A stretch of DNA of 64,000 nt from Microbacterium sp. H83 (GTDB lineage Bacteria > Actinomycetota > Actinomycetes > Actinomycetales > Microbacteriaceae): the NCBI RefSeq assembly GCF_001650405.1, contig NZ_LWCU01000008.1:667-64666 (forward strand), read 5' to 3'. Shown in pieces: positions 32,201-40,176 of this stretch. The position numbers were made by a program, and so were the translations under genes. Each line of letters begins with the position of its first letter. The stretch's first letter is position 1. Below the pieces are notes generated by a model. The model did no database searches. It had not been told where the DNA came from and worked only from the letters and a program-made list of their open reading frames with translations.

Positions 32201-33532
32201 TCAGTGGAACGGGCAGCGACCGGATGCCGTCGCGGCACGCACCCGACCTCCGGAGCGCGGCTTGGTGGGCAGGCGGCGGCGATCGACGTCGAGGCCCTCG
32301 CCCAGGACGCGCAGGTCGGGGTCGCTGAGCACGGCGATCGCGGCCGAGAGCCCGGCGATCGCGAGCTTCTCGCCGGGGCAGCGGTGCCCGGTCGCCACGT
32401 CCGCGCCGCCGTGGGGGATGAAGGCGGCGAGCGCCTCGTAGTCCTCGGCATCCCGGAAGCGCTCAGGATCGAAGCGGTCGGGGCGGGCCCAGAAGCGGTC
32501 GTCGGCGTTGGTGCCCATGATGTCGAGGACCACGCGGCCGCCCGCGTGGACGTGCTGGCCGTCGATCTCGATGTCGGCCGTCGCCCAGCCGGGGAGCATC
32601 GGCACGAACGGCGCGGTCCGGCGGACCTCCTGTGCGAACATCACCGCGAGCGGGCCGCCCACGAGCGCCTCGCGCTCGGCGGTCTCGGCGGCGATGCGGT
32701 CGCGCCATTCGGGGCGGTCGTGCAGCTCCTTCGCGGCGAACGCCACGAAGCGCGCCACGGCGATCATGGGCCGCATGCTGTTCTGCAGCTCCACACCGGC
32801 GACCTTCGCCGGGAGCAGCTCGCCGTCAGGATCGCGGTGATGCGCCCACTGCTCGAGCGCTGTGCCCTCCGCCGCCGTCAGCGCCCCGCGGCGCACGGCC
32901 TCGATCAGCCGCTCCGCGTGCCGATCCGACCACCAGCGGTTCGCGATGGCGACGAGATACTCCGGCGAGTACGGCGAGCCGAAGCCGTCGACGATCTGCG
33001 CGAGCCGCGCCGACCAGCGCGTCTGCGCCGCCGGCGTGCCCGGCACGCCCGCCCAGCGCATGATCGCCCGGCCGAGCGCGCCGACCGCGGCGTCGTAGGC
33101 GCTGCGGGTGCCGCCGTCGAGCCACGCCCGGCGTTCCCTGCGCCACTCGCGCTCGAGGAACGGGGTCAGCCGCGCGACCTGCTCGTCCTCGTACGCGACG
33201 TCCACGAAGGTGGCCTTGCGATGACGGTGCGCTGCGCCGTCCAGGCTGTGCACCGAGGCGTGGCCGAACAGGCTCTCCTGCACGAGCGCGGGCATGGCGC
33301 CGTGCCGGGCGATGCGGCTCTCGTCGTAGAACAGCTCGACGCCCTCGACGCCGCGCACGAAGACCGCGTCGCTGCCGAGGAGTCGGAGGGGCGCGGATCG
33401 CGCCCCCGGTCGCACGCGACGCCAGATGCGGGCGCCGAAGCCGTAGCCGTGCGTGAGGAGGGTGGGGGCATCGTCGCGGGCGAGGGCGCCGAGTCGGCGC
33501 GCGGCCTGCGCGGGGAGATCGATGAGTGCCAT
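32201..33532 (-). CDS. cytochrome P450, CYP152-like peroxygenase
   Basis: A 443-residue P450. The heme ligand is Cys385 in GADVATGHRCPGEKLA, and EVRRTAPFVPMLPG near 305 carries the Arg-x-x-Pro-Phe pattern. The I-helix region reads NSMRPMIAVARFVAFAAKEL, matching the RP-containing I helix of CYP152 fatty acid peroxygenases (P450 BSbeta, OleT) rather than the usual acid-alcohol pair. Such enzymes use hydrogen peroxide and the substrate carboxylate to hydroxylate or decarboxylate fatty acids. Length fits CYP152 (about 420). No ferredoxin or reductase gene is nearby, which agrees with a peroxide-driven enzyme. The C-terminus ends GRCPFH. Confidence 0.9.
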   Translation of the reverse strand: MALIDLPAQAARRLGALARDDAPTLLTHGYGFGARIWRRVRPGARSAPLRLLGSDAVFVRGVEGVELFYDESRIARHGAMPALVQESLFGHASVHSLDGAAHRHRKATFVDVAYEDEQVARLTPFLEREWRRERRAWLDGGTRSAYDAAVGALGRAIMRWAGVPGTPAAQTRWSARLAQIVDGFGSPYSPEYLVAIANRWWSDRHAERLIEAVRRGALTAAEGTALEQWAHHRDPDGELLPAKVAGVELQNSMRPMIAVARFVAFAAKELHDRPEWRDRIAAETAEREALVGGPLAVMFAQEVRRTAPFVPMLPGWATADIEIDGQHVHAGGRVVLDIMGTNADDRFWARPDRFDPERFRDAEDYEALAAFIPHGGADVATGHRCPGEKLAIAGLSAAIAVLSDPDLRVLGEGLDVDRRRLPTKPRSGGRVRAATASGRCPFH

Positions 33533-33701
33533 GACACGACGTTCTCAGGGACCGGACGACGCTTCCAGGGGGAGGCGCGATCCGGGGTCGTGTGCTAGCG
33601 CCGGCGGAGCGGCGGTATGCTCCGGCATCCGCTCGTCAACCCCCTGGGACGACGTCTCGTCGACCGTCACGATGCTGGCAGGAGCGAGGGAAGGAACCGC
33701 C

Positions 33702-34139
33702 ATGGCGAAGAACGTCCGCACGATGAACTGCCGCCCCGACGACGTCTTCCGGGTGCTGGCCGACGGCTGGCTCTACCCGGCGTGGGTCGTCGGCGCGTCA
33801 CGGATGCGCGACGTCGACGAGTCGTGGCCGCAGCCCGGGGCCGAGCTGCACCACTCCGTCGGCGTCTGGCCCGCACTCCTCGACGACACGACGGTCGTCG
33901 AGGAGTGGTCGCCGCCGAACCGCATGGTCATGCGCGCACGCGGATGGCCGATCGGCGAGGCCCGCGTCACTCTGCGCGTGCGCGCCTTCGACGGCGGCTC
34001 GATGGTGCGCATCGACGAGGAGCCGGTCGAGGGACCGGCGACCCTGGTGCCCGGCCTCATCACCACTCCCCTGCTGCGCTGGCGCAACTCCGAGACGCTG
34101 CACCGGCTCGCCTACCTCGCCGAGGGACGCGCCGGCTGA
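33702..34139 (+). CDS. SRPBCC-superfamily protein
   Basis: A 145-residue protein of the START/polyketide-cyclase-like (SRPBCC) fold: CRPDDVFRVLADGWLYPAWV at the N-terminus, then WPALLDDTTVVEEWSPPNRM and a C-terminal long helix ending NSETLHRLAYLAEG. It probably binds a hydrophobic ligand in a deep pocket; the ligand is unknown. ATG 33702 has AAGGAA 7 bases upstream. The gene is divergent from the P450 gene, and a hydrophobic-metabolite link between them is possible but unproven. Its last eight codons are duplicated in tandem just after the stop. Confidence 0.85.
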   Translation: MAKNVRTMNCRPDDVFRVLADGWLYPAWVVGASRMRDVDESWPQPGAELHHSVGVWPALLDDTTVVEEWSPPNRMVMRARGWPIGEARVTLRVRAFDGGSMVRIDEEPVEGPATLVPGLITTPLLRWRNSETLHRLAYLAEGRAG

Positions 34140-34163
34140 CTCACCGAGGGGCGCGCCGGCTGA
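34116..34163 (+). repeat. 24-bp tandem duplication of the SRPBCC gene end
   Basis: 34116-34139 and 34140-34163 are two copies of a 24-bp unit that agree at 22 positions (differences at 34119/34143 and 34127/34151). The first copy encodes the last residues LAEGRAG and the stop; the second would encode LTEGRAG and a stop. The second copy supplies the left arm of the terminator hairpin. Confidence 0.85.
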
Positions 34164-34184
34164 TCGGCCGGACGCGCCCCTCGG
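34144..34184. terminator. strong bidirectional terminator
   Basis: CCGAGGGGCGCG (34144-34155) and CGCGCCCCTCGG (34173-34184) pair perfectly over 12 bases, with an inner CCGG/CCGG. It separates the convergent SRPBCC (ends 34139) and alcohol dehydrogenase (ends 34191) genes. Confidence 0.88.
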
Positions 34185-34190
34185 AGACGC

Positions 34191-35375
34191 TCAGGCCGCG
34201 TCCGGACGGAGCACGACCTTGATGCAGCCGTCCTCCTTGCGCTGGAACGTCCCGTACAGCGCGGGTGCGTCCTCGAGCGGGGCAGAGTGCGTCGTGAGGT
34301 CCATCACGCCGAGCGGGTCGTGCAGGTCCTCGACCAGGGGCATCAGGTCGTCGATCCAGCGCTTGACGTTGCACTGCCCCATGCGCAGGCTCACCTGCTT
34401 GTCGAACATCGTCTTCATGGGCAGCACGTCGGCGTCTCCCGCATAGACGCCGCTGAGCGACACGGTGCCGCCGCGCCGCACGACGTCGATCGACGCGTGC
34501 AGAGCCGCCAGGCGGTCGAGTCCCGCCGTCTCCATCATCTTCCGCGCAGCGGCGTCGGGAAGCAGCCCGACCGCCTTCTGCACGAGGGAGACACCGGGGT
34601 TGCCGTGCGCCTCCATGCCGACGGCGTCGACGACGGCATCCGCGCCCCGCCCCTCGGTGAGGTCGCGGAGCTCGGAGACCACGTCGTCGGTCAGGTCGAA
34701 GACCTCGGCGCCGTGTCGCGCGGCCATCTCGCGGCGCTCCGCCACCGGGTCGACCGCGAGCACTCGGTAGCCGCGGTGGGCGCCGATGCGGGCCACGAAC
34801 TGGCCGACCGGCCCGAGCCCCATGACGGCGAGGGTGCCGCCGTCCGGCACCTGCGCGTACTCGACCCCCTGCCAGGCCGTCGGGATGATGTCGCTGAGGA
34901 AGAGATAGCGCTCGTCGGGCAGATCGGAGGCGACCTTGATGTGGTTGTAGTCGGCGAGCGGCACCCGCAGGTACTCGGCCTGGCCGCCCGGCACCTGGCC
35001 GTACAGCTTGGTGTACCCGAACAGCGAGGCACCGCTCCCGTACTCGCGCACCTGCGTCGTCTCGCACTGCGACTGCAGGCCGCGCAGGCAGGAGAAGCAG
35101 TGCCCGCAGGAGATGTTGAACGGCACGACGACGCGATCGCCGACGGCGAGCTGCGTCACCTCGCTGCCGACCTCGACGACGACGCCCATCGGCTCATGGC
35201 CGAGGACGTCGCCCTTGTCGAGGAACGGACCGAGCAGTTCGTAGAGGTGCAGGTCGGATCCGCAGATCGCGGTCGAGGTGATGCGCACGATCGCGTCGGT
35301 CGGGTGCTCGATGACCGGATCGGGCACCTCCTCGACCGCAACGTTCCGTGTGCCCTGCCAGGTGAGTGCCTTCAT
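34191..35375 (-). CDS. zinc-dependent alcohol dehydrogenase (formaldehyde-dehydrogenase-like)
   Basis: A 394-residue MDR-superfamily dehydrogenase. Catalytic zinc ligands are Cys38 in TAICGSDLH and His-Glu in GHEPMGVV near 60; structural zinc cysteines lie in SCGHCFSCLRGLQSQC near 90. The NAD(P) site is GLGPVGQFVARIGAHRG near 188. The long insert after VDAVGMEAHG resembles glutathione-independent formaldehyde dehydrogenases and related proteins. The substrate is unknown. The gene precedes no other gene on its strand; the Old Yellow Enzyme gene ends 108 bases upstream of its start and may share its transcript. Confidence 0.88.
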   Translation of the reverse strand: MKALTWQGTRNVAVEEVPDPVIEHPTDAIVRITSTAICGSDLHLYELLGPFLDKGDVLGHEPMGVVVEVGSEVTQLAVGDRVVVPFNISCGHCFSCLRGLQSQCETTQVREYGSGASLFGYTKLYGQVPGGQAEYLRVPLADYNHIKVASDLPDERYLFLSDIIPTAWQGVEYAQVPDGGTLAVMGLGPVGQFVARIGAHRGYRVLAVDPVAERREMAARHGAEVFDLTDDVVSELRDLTEGRGADAVVDAVGMEAHGNPGVSLVQKAVGLLPDAAARKMMETAGLDRLAALHASIDVVRRGGTVSLSGVYAGDADVLPMKTMFDKQVSLRMGQCNVKRWIDDLMPLVEDLHDPLGVMDLTTHSAPLEDAPALYGTFQRKEDGCIKVVLRPDAA

Positions 35376-35483
35376 CGTCCGTCCTCCTCGATAAGTCGTC
35401 GAAGGGCCACCCTCGGCGACGACGTGGCGACAGCACAGAGGGTTGACAGAACGGATGCCGGGGGCGAGACCGACCGGCGGGAC

Positions 35484-36572
35484 TCAGGCCTCCGCGCGCA
35501 CGGCCTCCAGCGACGGGTAGTCGGTGTACCCCTCGGCGGTGCGGCCGTAGAACAGCGCGGGCCGCGGCTCGTTGAGCTCGGCATCCTGGCGCCAGCGCTC
35601 GACGAGGTCGGGGTTGGCGATCACGGGACGACCGGCGGCGACGGCATCCGCCCACCCCTCCGACACGAGGTCGTGCGCCTCGCCGCGGCTCGTGGGCACG
35701 GCGAAGCCGGAGTTCACGATGAACGGGGCGCCGATCTCGCGGCGGATCCGCTGCACGGTCTCCGAGGTCGGGGCGGCGTGCAGGATGTCGACGAACGCGA
35801 GGTCGAGGGGCGCGAGACCGGCGGCGGCGGCGAGGTAGGTCGCCAGCGCGTCGGCGTCGTCCTCCTCGAGCACGCCCTGGATGTTGTGCTGGGGCGACAG
35901 CCGAATGCCGGTGCGGTCGGCCCCGACGGCGTCCGCGACCGCGCGCGTGACCTCGATCGCGAACCGCGCGCGGTTCTCGGGCGATCCGCCGTAGCGGTCG
36001 TCGCGCACGTTCGAGACCGGTGAGAGGAACTCGTGGACGAGGTAGCCGTTCGCGCCGTGCACCTCGACGCCGTCGAGCCCCGCGGCGATCGCGTTGCGGG
36101 CGGCCTGGACGAACTGCTCGACGACCTCGGGGATCTCGTCGAGGGTGAGCGCGTGCGCGACCGGCATCTCGGCCTTGCCCACCGGCGTGTGGGTCTCACC
36201 CGGCGCGGCCAGCGCGCTCGGGCCGACGACGCGCGGCTGACCCGAGATCTCGGGGTGCGAGACGCGGCCGCCGTGCATCAGCTGCATCACGATCGTGCCG
36301 CCGGCCTCGTGCACGGCATCCGCGATGCGGCGCCAGCCCTCGATCTGCGCGGCGGTCTCGATGCCCGGCTGTCCGGAGTACGACTTGCCCTCGGCGACGG
36401 GCCAGGTCCCCTCGGTGATGATGAGCCCCTGGCCCGCGCGCTGGCGGTAGTACTCGACCATCATCTCGGTCGGCACCCCCTCGTCGTCCGCGCGGGTGCG
36501 GGTGAGGGGCGCCATGACGACGCGGTTGGACAGAGACAGGGCGCCGAAGGCGGCGGGCTCGAAAAGACTCAC
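35484..36572 (-). CDS. Old Yellow Enzyme-type alkene reductase (NADH:flavin oxidoreductase)
   Basis: A 362-residue FMN-containing TIM-barrel enzyme. LFEPAAFGALSLSNRVVMAP opens the barrel, QLMHGGRVSHP near residue 100 is an FMN/substrate loop, EVHGANGYLVHEFLSP near 175 carries the family Asn/His-region and Tyr, and VNSGFAVPTS and AAGRPVIANPDLVER bind phosphate. It reduces activated C=C bonds of enals, enones or nitroalkenes. GTG 36572 is chosen because family members begin here; a GTG ten codons earlier (36602) is an alternative. No strong ribosome binding site precedes either. It is divergent from dinB. Confidence 0.9.
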   Translation of the reverse strand: MSLFEPAAFGALSLSNRVVMAPLTRTRADDEGVPTEMMVEYYRQRAGQGLIITEGTWPVAEGKSYSGQPGIETAAQIEGWRRIADAVHEAGGTIVMQLMHGGRVSHPEISGQPRVVGPSALAAPGETHTPVGKAEMPVAHALTLDEIPEVVEQFVQAARNAIAAGLDGVEVHGANGYLVHEFLSPVSNVRDDRYGGSPENRARFAIEVTRAVADAVGADRTGIRLSPQHNIQGVLEEDDADALATYLAAAAGLAPLDLAFVDILHAAPTSETVQRIRREIGAPFIVNSGFAVPTSRGEAHDLVSEGWADAVAAGRPVIANPDLVERWRQDAELNEPRPALFYGRTAEGYTDYPSLEAVRAEA

Positions 36573-36667
36573 ACAGGGACGCAAGGAGCGCACCGCGTGC
36601 ACTATTCCCGACGGCCCGTCGATGTCGGTGGCCGATGCGACGATCGGCAGGTCGAGAGGAGAGCGCG

Positions 36668-37864
36668 ATGCGCGACGAGGCCACCGTGCTGCACGCCGAT
36701 CTCGACGCGTTCTACGCCTCGGTCGAGCAGCGCGACGCCCCCGAGCTGCGCGGCCGCCCCGTGATCGTCGGCGGCGGCGTCGTGCTCGCCGCGAGCTACG
36801 AGGCGAAGGCCCGCGGGGTCCGCACGGCGATGGGCGGTCGCCAGGCCCTGCAGCTGTGCCCGGATGCCGTCGTCGTGCCGCCGCGAATGGATGCCTACAG
36901 CGCCGCCAGCAAGGACGTCTTCGCCATCTTCGCCGACACGACGCCCCTGGTGGAGGGCCTGTCGATCGACGAGGCGTTCCTCGAGGTCGGCGGGCTCCGG
37001 CGCATCGCCGGCACCCCGGAGGAGGTCGCGGTGCGGCTGCGCACCCGGGTCCGCGACGACGTCGGCCTCGCGATCTCCGTGGGCGTCGCCCGCACCAAGT
37101 TCCTCGCGAAGGTCGCGAGCGCGGTGAGCAAGCCCGACGGACTGCTCGTCATCGATCCGGACCGGGAGGAGGAGTTCCTCCTCCCCCTGCCGGTCGAGCG
37201 CCTGTGGGGCGTGGGCGCCGTCACCGCCGAGAAGCTGCATCGGCTCGGCATCCGGACCGTGGGTCAGCTCGCCGAGCTCGAGGCCGCGACGGCCGAGCGC
37301 CTGCTCGGCAAGGCCACGGGTGGGCACCTCCACGCCCTCGCGCGGCTCCGCGACCCGCGGCCGGTCGACACGACACGCCGGCGCGGCTCGATCGGGTCGC
37401 AGCGCGCGCTCGGGAGCCGTCCGCGCACGACGGAGGAGCTGGATGTGACCCTCACGCAGATCGTCGACCGCCTCGCCCGCCGGCTGCGTGACGGCGGACG
37501 CACCTGCCGCACGGTCGTGCTGCGCCTGCGGTTCGGCGACTTCTCGAAGGCCACCCGCTCGCGCTCCGTCGGCGTGCCGACCGAGCGGACCTCCACGCTG
37601 CTGGCCGTCGCCCGCGCCCTGCTCACCGCCGCCCTGCCGACGATCGAGGAGCGCGGCATCACGCTGATCGGCGTCTCGCTCTCCCACCTGGATCGCATCG
37701 AGAACCTGCAGCCGGAGCTGCCGATCGACTGGGGCGAACGAGAGCGTCTCGACACCGCTCTCGACGCGGTGCGCGATCGATTCGGCGCGCAGTCGCTGTC
37801 GCGCGGCACCCAGCTCGGACGCGATCCCGGGTGGTCGACGCCGGTGCTTCCCGAGCACGAGTGA
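36668..37864 (+). CDS. dinB: DNA polymerase IV (Y family)
   Basis: A 398-residue lesion-bypass polymerase. Catalytic acidic residues are Asp11 in HADLDAFYASVE and Asp-Glu in GLSIDEAFLEVGG near 107. The steric-gate/fingers segment RPVIVGGGVVLAASYEAKAR, thumb HhH region (VGAVTAEKLHRLGIRTVGQL) and a little-finger domain (from about 230) are all present. No beta-clamp motif of the QxxLxLF form is obvious at the C-terminus. ATG 36668 follows GAGAGGAG. I see no LexA box (GAAC-N4-GTTC) in the upstream 100 bases, so SOS control is not evident. Confidence 0.94.
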   Translation: MRDEATVLHADLDAFYASVEQRDAPELRGRPVIVGGGVVLAASYEAKARGVRTAMGGRQALQLCPDAVVVPPRMDAYSAASKDVFAIFADTTPLVEGLSIDEAFLEVGGLRRIAGTPEEVAVRLRTRVRDDVGLAISVGVARTKFLAKVASAVSKPDGLLVIDPDREEEFLLPLPVERLWGVGAVTAEKLHRLGIRTVGQLAELEAATAERLLGKATGGHLHALARLRDPRPVDTTRRRGSIGSQRALGSRPRTTEELDVTLTQIVDRLARRLRDGGRTCRTVVLRLRFGDFSKATRSRSVGVPTERTSTLLAVARALLTAALPTIEERGITLIGVSLSHLDRIENLQPELPIDWGERERLDTALDAVRDRFGAQSLSRGTQLGRDPGWSTPVLPEHE

Positions 37865-37879
37865 CGCGGGAACCGGCGC

Positions 37880-38098
37880 CTAGTCGTTCGGACAGGTCAC
37901 GCTGAAGGAGACGGTCGCGTCGACCTGCTCGGCGTCCACGAGAAGGTCGTCGATCGGACCGGTCGAGCCAGGCACGCGCTCGGAGACCGACGCGGTTCCG
38001 CCGAGGGAGTCGTGACGGTCGCGTCCACCATAGCCGCACACGAGAGAACGGAGGCAGAGCCGCCGGAACCTGCAGCGCCCGGCTGCTCCTCGTCGCAC
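37880..38098 (-). pseudogene. remnant of a small secreted or lipoprotein gene
   Basis: On the minus strand the last about 40 codons (ending VDATVSFSVTCPND) look coding, and a second, shifted frame just upstream also looks coding (GSGGSASVLSCAAMVDATVT). The two would join near 37985 after a one-base change. No start with a signal peptide can be identified. This stretch fills most of the 360-base gap between dinB and the antiporter gene; the remainder of the gap holds nothing else I recognise. Confidence 0.35.
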
Positions 38099-38224
38099 AC
38101 ACGATGATCAGGGTTCACGACGGTCGACCGCGTACCATGGGATCTGAACGCTGACGCAGCACCGCGGCCGGGACGACCCGGTCGCCTCTCGCACCGGGGA
38201 CGGCCCCGCCTCGAAGGAGCTGTC

Positions 38225-39409
38225 ATGTCGCGCCCACCTCGGACCGGACTGGTCGGACCCACCGACATCGGGCGCATCGTCCTCGGGTGGGGTGCCTTCG
38301 GCATCCTGCTGCTGATCCATCCGCTCATCGAGGCGCCCGCACCTGCTCCCGTGCTGATCGTCGCGCTGGGTGCGATCATCGCGGTCATCATCGTGTGCGC
38401 GTTCGGCGTCGTGAAGCAGGCCGAAGCGCTCGCGCATCGGCTCGGCGATCCCTACGGATCGCTCGTCCTCACCCTGTCGATCGTGCTCATCGAGGTCATC
38501 CTGATCTCGGCCGTCATGCTCGGACCGGGAGAGCACGGGACGATCGCCCGCGACTCGGTCATGGCCGTGGCGATGATCATCCTCAACCTGGTGATCGGCC
38601 TGTGCCTGCTGCTGGGCGGCATCCGCCACCGCGGCCTCACGCACAACCGCACCGGGACGTCGGCGTACCTCGCGATGCTCGTCGTGCTCGGCACGCTCGC
38701 ATTCGGGCTGCCGGCGCTGATCGGCGAGGGCGGTTCCTACACGCTCGGGCAGGCGATCCCGGTCATCGTCCTGACCCTCGGCCTCTACGCCTTCTTCCTC
38801 TCCCGGCAGATGGGCGCGCAGGCTGCGGACTTCATCGAGGTGGGCGAGCGGATGCCGGTGGGCGAGCGGATGCCGGTCGGCGGGCGGATGTCGGCGCGCA
38901 CCGCCGCGCGGAGCGAGGCGCCGACCGGCGGCATCCGCGCCGTGCTCCGCGAGAACCGCCGTGAGGTCGTGACACGGCTCGTGCTGCTCGTCGTCACCGT
39001 CGTGCCGATCGTGCTGCTCTCGCACGACATGGCGGCGCTGCTCGACAACGGGCTCGGCCGTCTCGGCGCCCCGCCGGCCCTCGCCGGCGTGCTCATCGCG
39101 GCCATCGTCTTCCTGCCCGAGTCGATCACGTCGGTGCGCGCCGCGCTCGGCGGCGAGGCGCAGCGCGTGAGCAACCTGTGCCACGGCGCGCTCGTGTCGA
39201 CCGTCGGGCTGACGATCCCCGCGGTGCTGATCATCGGCATGGCGACGGGGCAGACCGTCGTGCTCGCCGAATCGCCCGCGAACCTGCTGATGCTCGGCGT
39301 CACCCTGCTGCTGTCGGTGACCACGTTCGGCGCGAAGCGCGCGACGGCGATGCACGGCGCTGCACATCTCGTGACGTTCGCGGCGTACGTGCTGATCCTG
39401 TTCAGCTGA
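38225..39409 (+). CDS. ChaA-type calcium/cation:proton antiporter
   Basis: A 394-residue membrane protein of the CaCA superfamily with two inverted halves and about eleven helices. The alpha-repeat blocks are YGSLVLTLSIVLIEVILISA near residue 78 (acidic Glu for the ion) and FLPESITSVRAALGGEAQRV near 298 (PES motif). This fits ChaA/CAX antiporters that export Ca2+, Na+ or K+ against protons. A cytoplasmic loop near residues 205-225 contains an in-frame 18-bp tandem repeat. ATG 38225 has GAAGGAG upstream. A short hairpin and a cluster of inverted repeats follow. Confidence 0.9.
   Translation: MSRPPRTGLVGPTDIGRIVLGWGAFGILLLIHPLIEAPAPAPVLIVALGAIIAVIIVCAFGVVKQAEALAHRLGDPYGSLVLTLSIVLIEVILISAVMLGPGEHGTIARDSVMAVAMIILNLVIGLCLLLGGIRHRGLTHNRTGTSAYLAMLVVLGTLAFGLPALIGEGGSYTLGQAIPVIVLTLGLYAFFLSRQMGAQAADFIEVGERMPVGERMPVGGRMSARTAARSEAPTGGIRAVLRENRREVVTRLVLLVVTVVPIVLLSHDMAALLDNGLGRLGAPPALAGVLIAAIVFLPESITSVRAALGGEAQRVSNLCHGALVSTVGLTIPAVLIIGMATGQTVVLAESPANLLMLGVTLLLSVTTFGAKRATAMHGAAHLVTFAAYVLILFS
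38840..38893 (+). repeat. 18-bp in-frame tandem repeat inside the antiporter gene
   Basis: Three units (38840-38857, 38858-38875, 38876-38893): the first two are identical and the third is diverged. They encode VGERMP, VGERMP, VGGRMS in the central cytoplasmic loop. Copy-number change would alter loop length without breaking the frame. Confidence 0.85.
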
Positions 39410-39424
39410 CCCCGTTCGGCCGGC

Positions 39425-39442
39425 CCGGCTCAGCCGAGCCGG
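39425..39442. terminator. hairpin after the antiporter gene
   Basis: CCGGCTC-AGCC-GAGCCGG is a perfect seven-pair stem with a four-base loop, 15 bases after the ChaA-type stop. Confidence 0.7.
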
Positions 39443-39453
39443 CCCCAGGCCCG

Positions 39454-39534
39454 GACGGATCACGGATCTTCGGACGGATGACGGAGGTTCTGATCCCGTT
39501 CGGCCGTGATCTGTCCTTCTGTCCGTGATCCGTC
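39454..39534. repeat. long inverted repeat between convergent genes
   Basis: GACGGATCACGGA (39454-39466) and TCCGTGATCCGTC (39522-39534) are perfect inverted copies. Near-copies GGACGGATGACGGA (around 39471) and CCGTGATCTGTCC (39504-39516) lie between, so several alternative cruciform or hairpin pairings are possible. The element fills the gap between the antiporter gene and the convergent TetR gene. Confidence 0.75.
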
Positions 39535-39555
39535 AGCGCCTCAGCCGTAGCTCGG

Positions 39556-40176
39556 TCAGGGAGTGGTGATGCGCTCGACGGCGACCGCGATCTCGCCGAC
39601 CTCGCGCGCCTGCTCGTCGAGCGCGCGATGGATCGAGATGCCCTCGATCATGGCGTCGAGCAGCCGCGCGGTGTCCGGATCGAAGTGACGCTCGAGCGCG
39701 GCACGGCTGCGCTGCATCCACGCCGTGGTGAGCGCGCGGTACTCGGGCTTGCGCGCAGCGAGCGTGTACAGCTCGTGCGACAGCACGAACTCGCGGGTGT
39801 CGCCGAAGACGTCTTCTCGGATGATGTCCACCACCGCAGCCCTGGCGGACTCGAGATCGGATGCCGCCGCGAGGCGGTGCTCGAAACGGGCGCTGATCAT
39901 GGTCGAGAACCGCGTGAACGCCTCGTGCAGCAGATCGTCGATACCGTCGAAGTGGTAGGTCATCGACCCCAGGGGCACGCCTGCGGCCTCGGCGATCCGT
40001 CGGTGGGAGGCGCCGGCGACGCCGGACTCCGCGATCACGTCGAGGCACGCCGCGATGATGCGATCGCGACGCTCGGGATCGGTGCGGCGTCCGCTCCTGC
40101 TGCCCACAGGCCGGGCGCCCGCGCCGGTCTCGTCCGCAGCTCCGGTCTCGCCCGCATCGCCGACCTCACGCGACAT
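39556..40176 (-). CDS. TetR-family regulator
   Basis: A 206-residue TetR protein. After a 30-residue Gly/Ala/Glu-rich extension, the DNA-binding domain runs about residues 35-85 (RDRIIAACLDVIAESGVAGA, then AEAAGVPLGSMTYHFDGIDD). The C-terminal domain has ISARFEHRL and a HELYTLAARKPEYRALTTAW block typical of a TetR_C subgroup. It overlaps the upstream acetyltransferase gene by 11 bases and is its operon partner. An operator-like palindrome lies in front of the acetyltransferase gene (40782-40801), suggesting autoregulation. Confidence 0.88.
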   Translation of the reverse strand: MSREVGDAGETGAADETGAGARPVGSRSGRRTDPERRDRIIAACLDVIAESGVAGASHRRIAEAAGVPLGSMTYHFDGIDDLLHEAFTRFSTMISARFEHRLAAASDLESARAAVVDIIREDVFGDTREFVLSHELYTLAARKPEYRALTTAWMQRSRAALERHFDPDTARLLDAMIEGISIHRALDEQAREVGEIAVAVERITTP

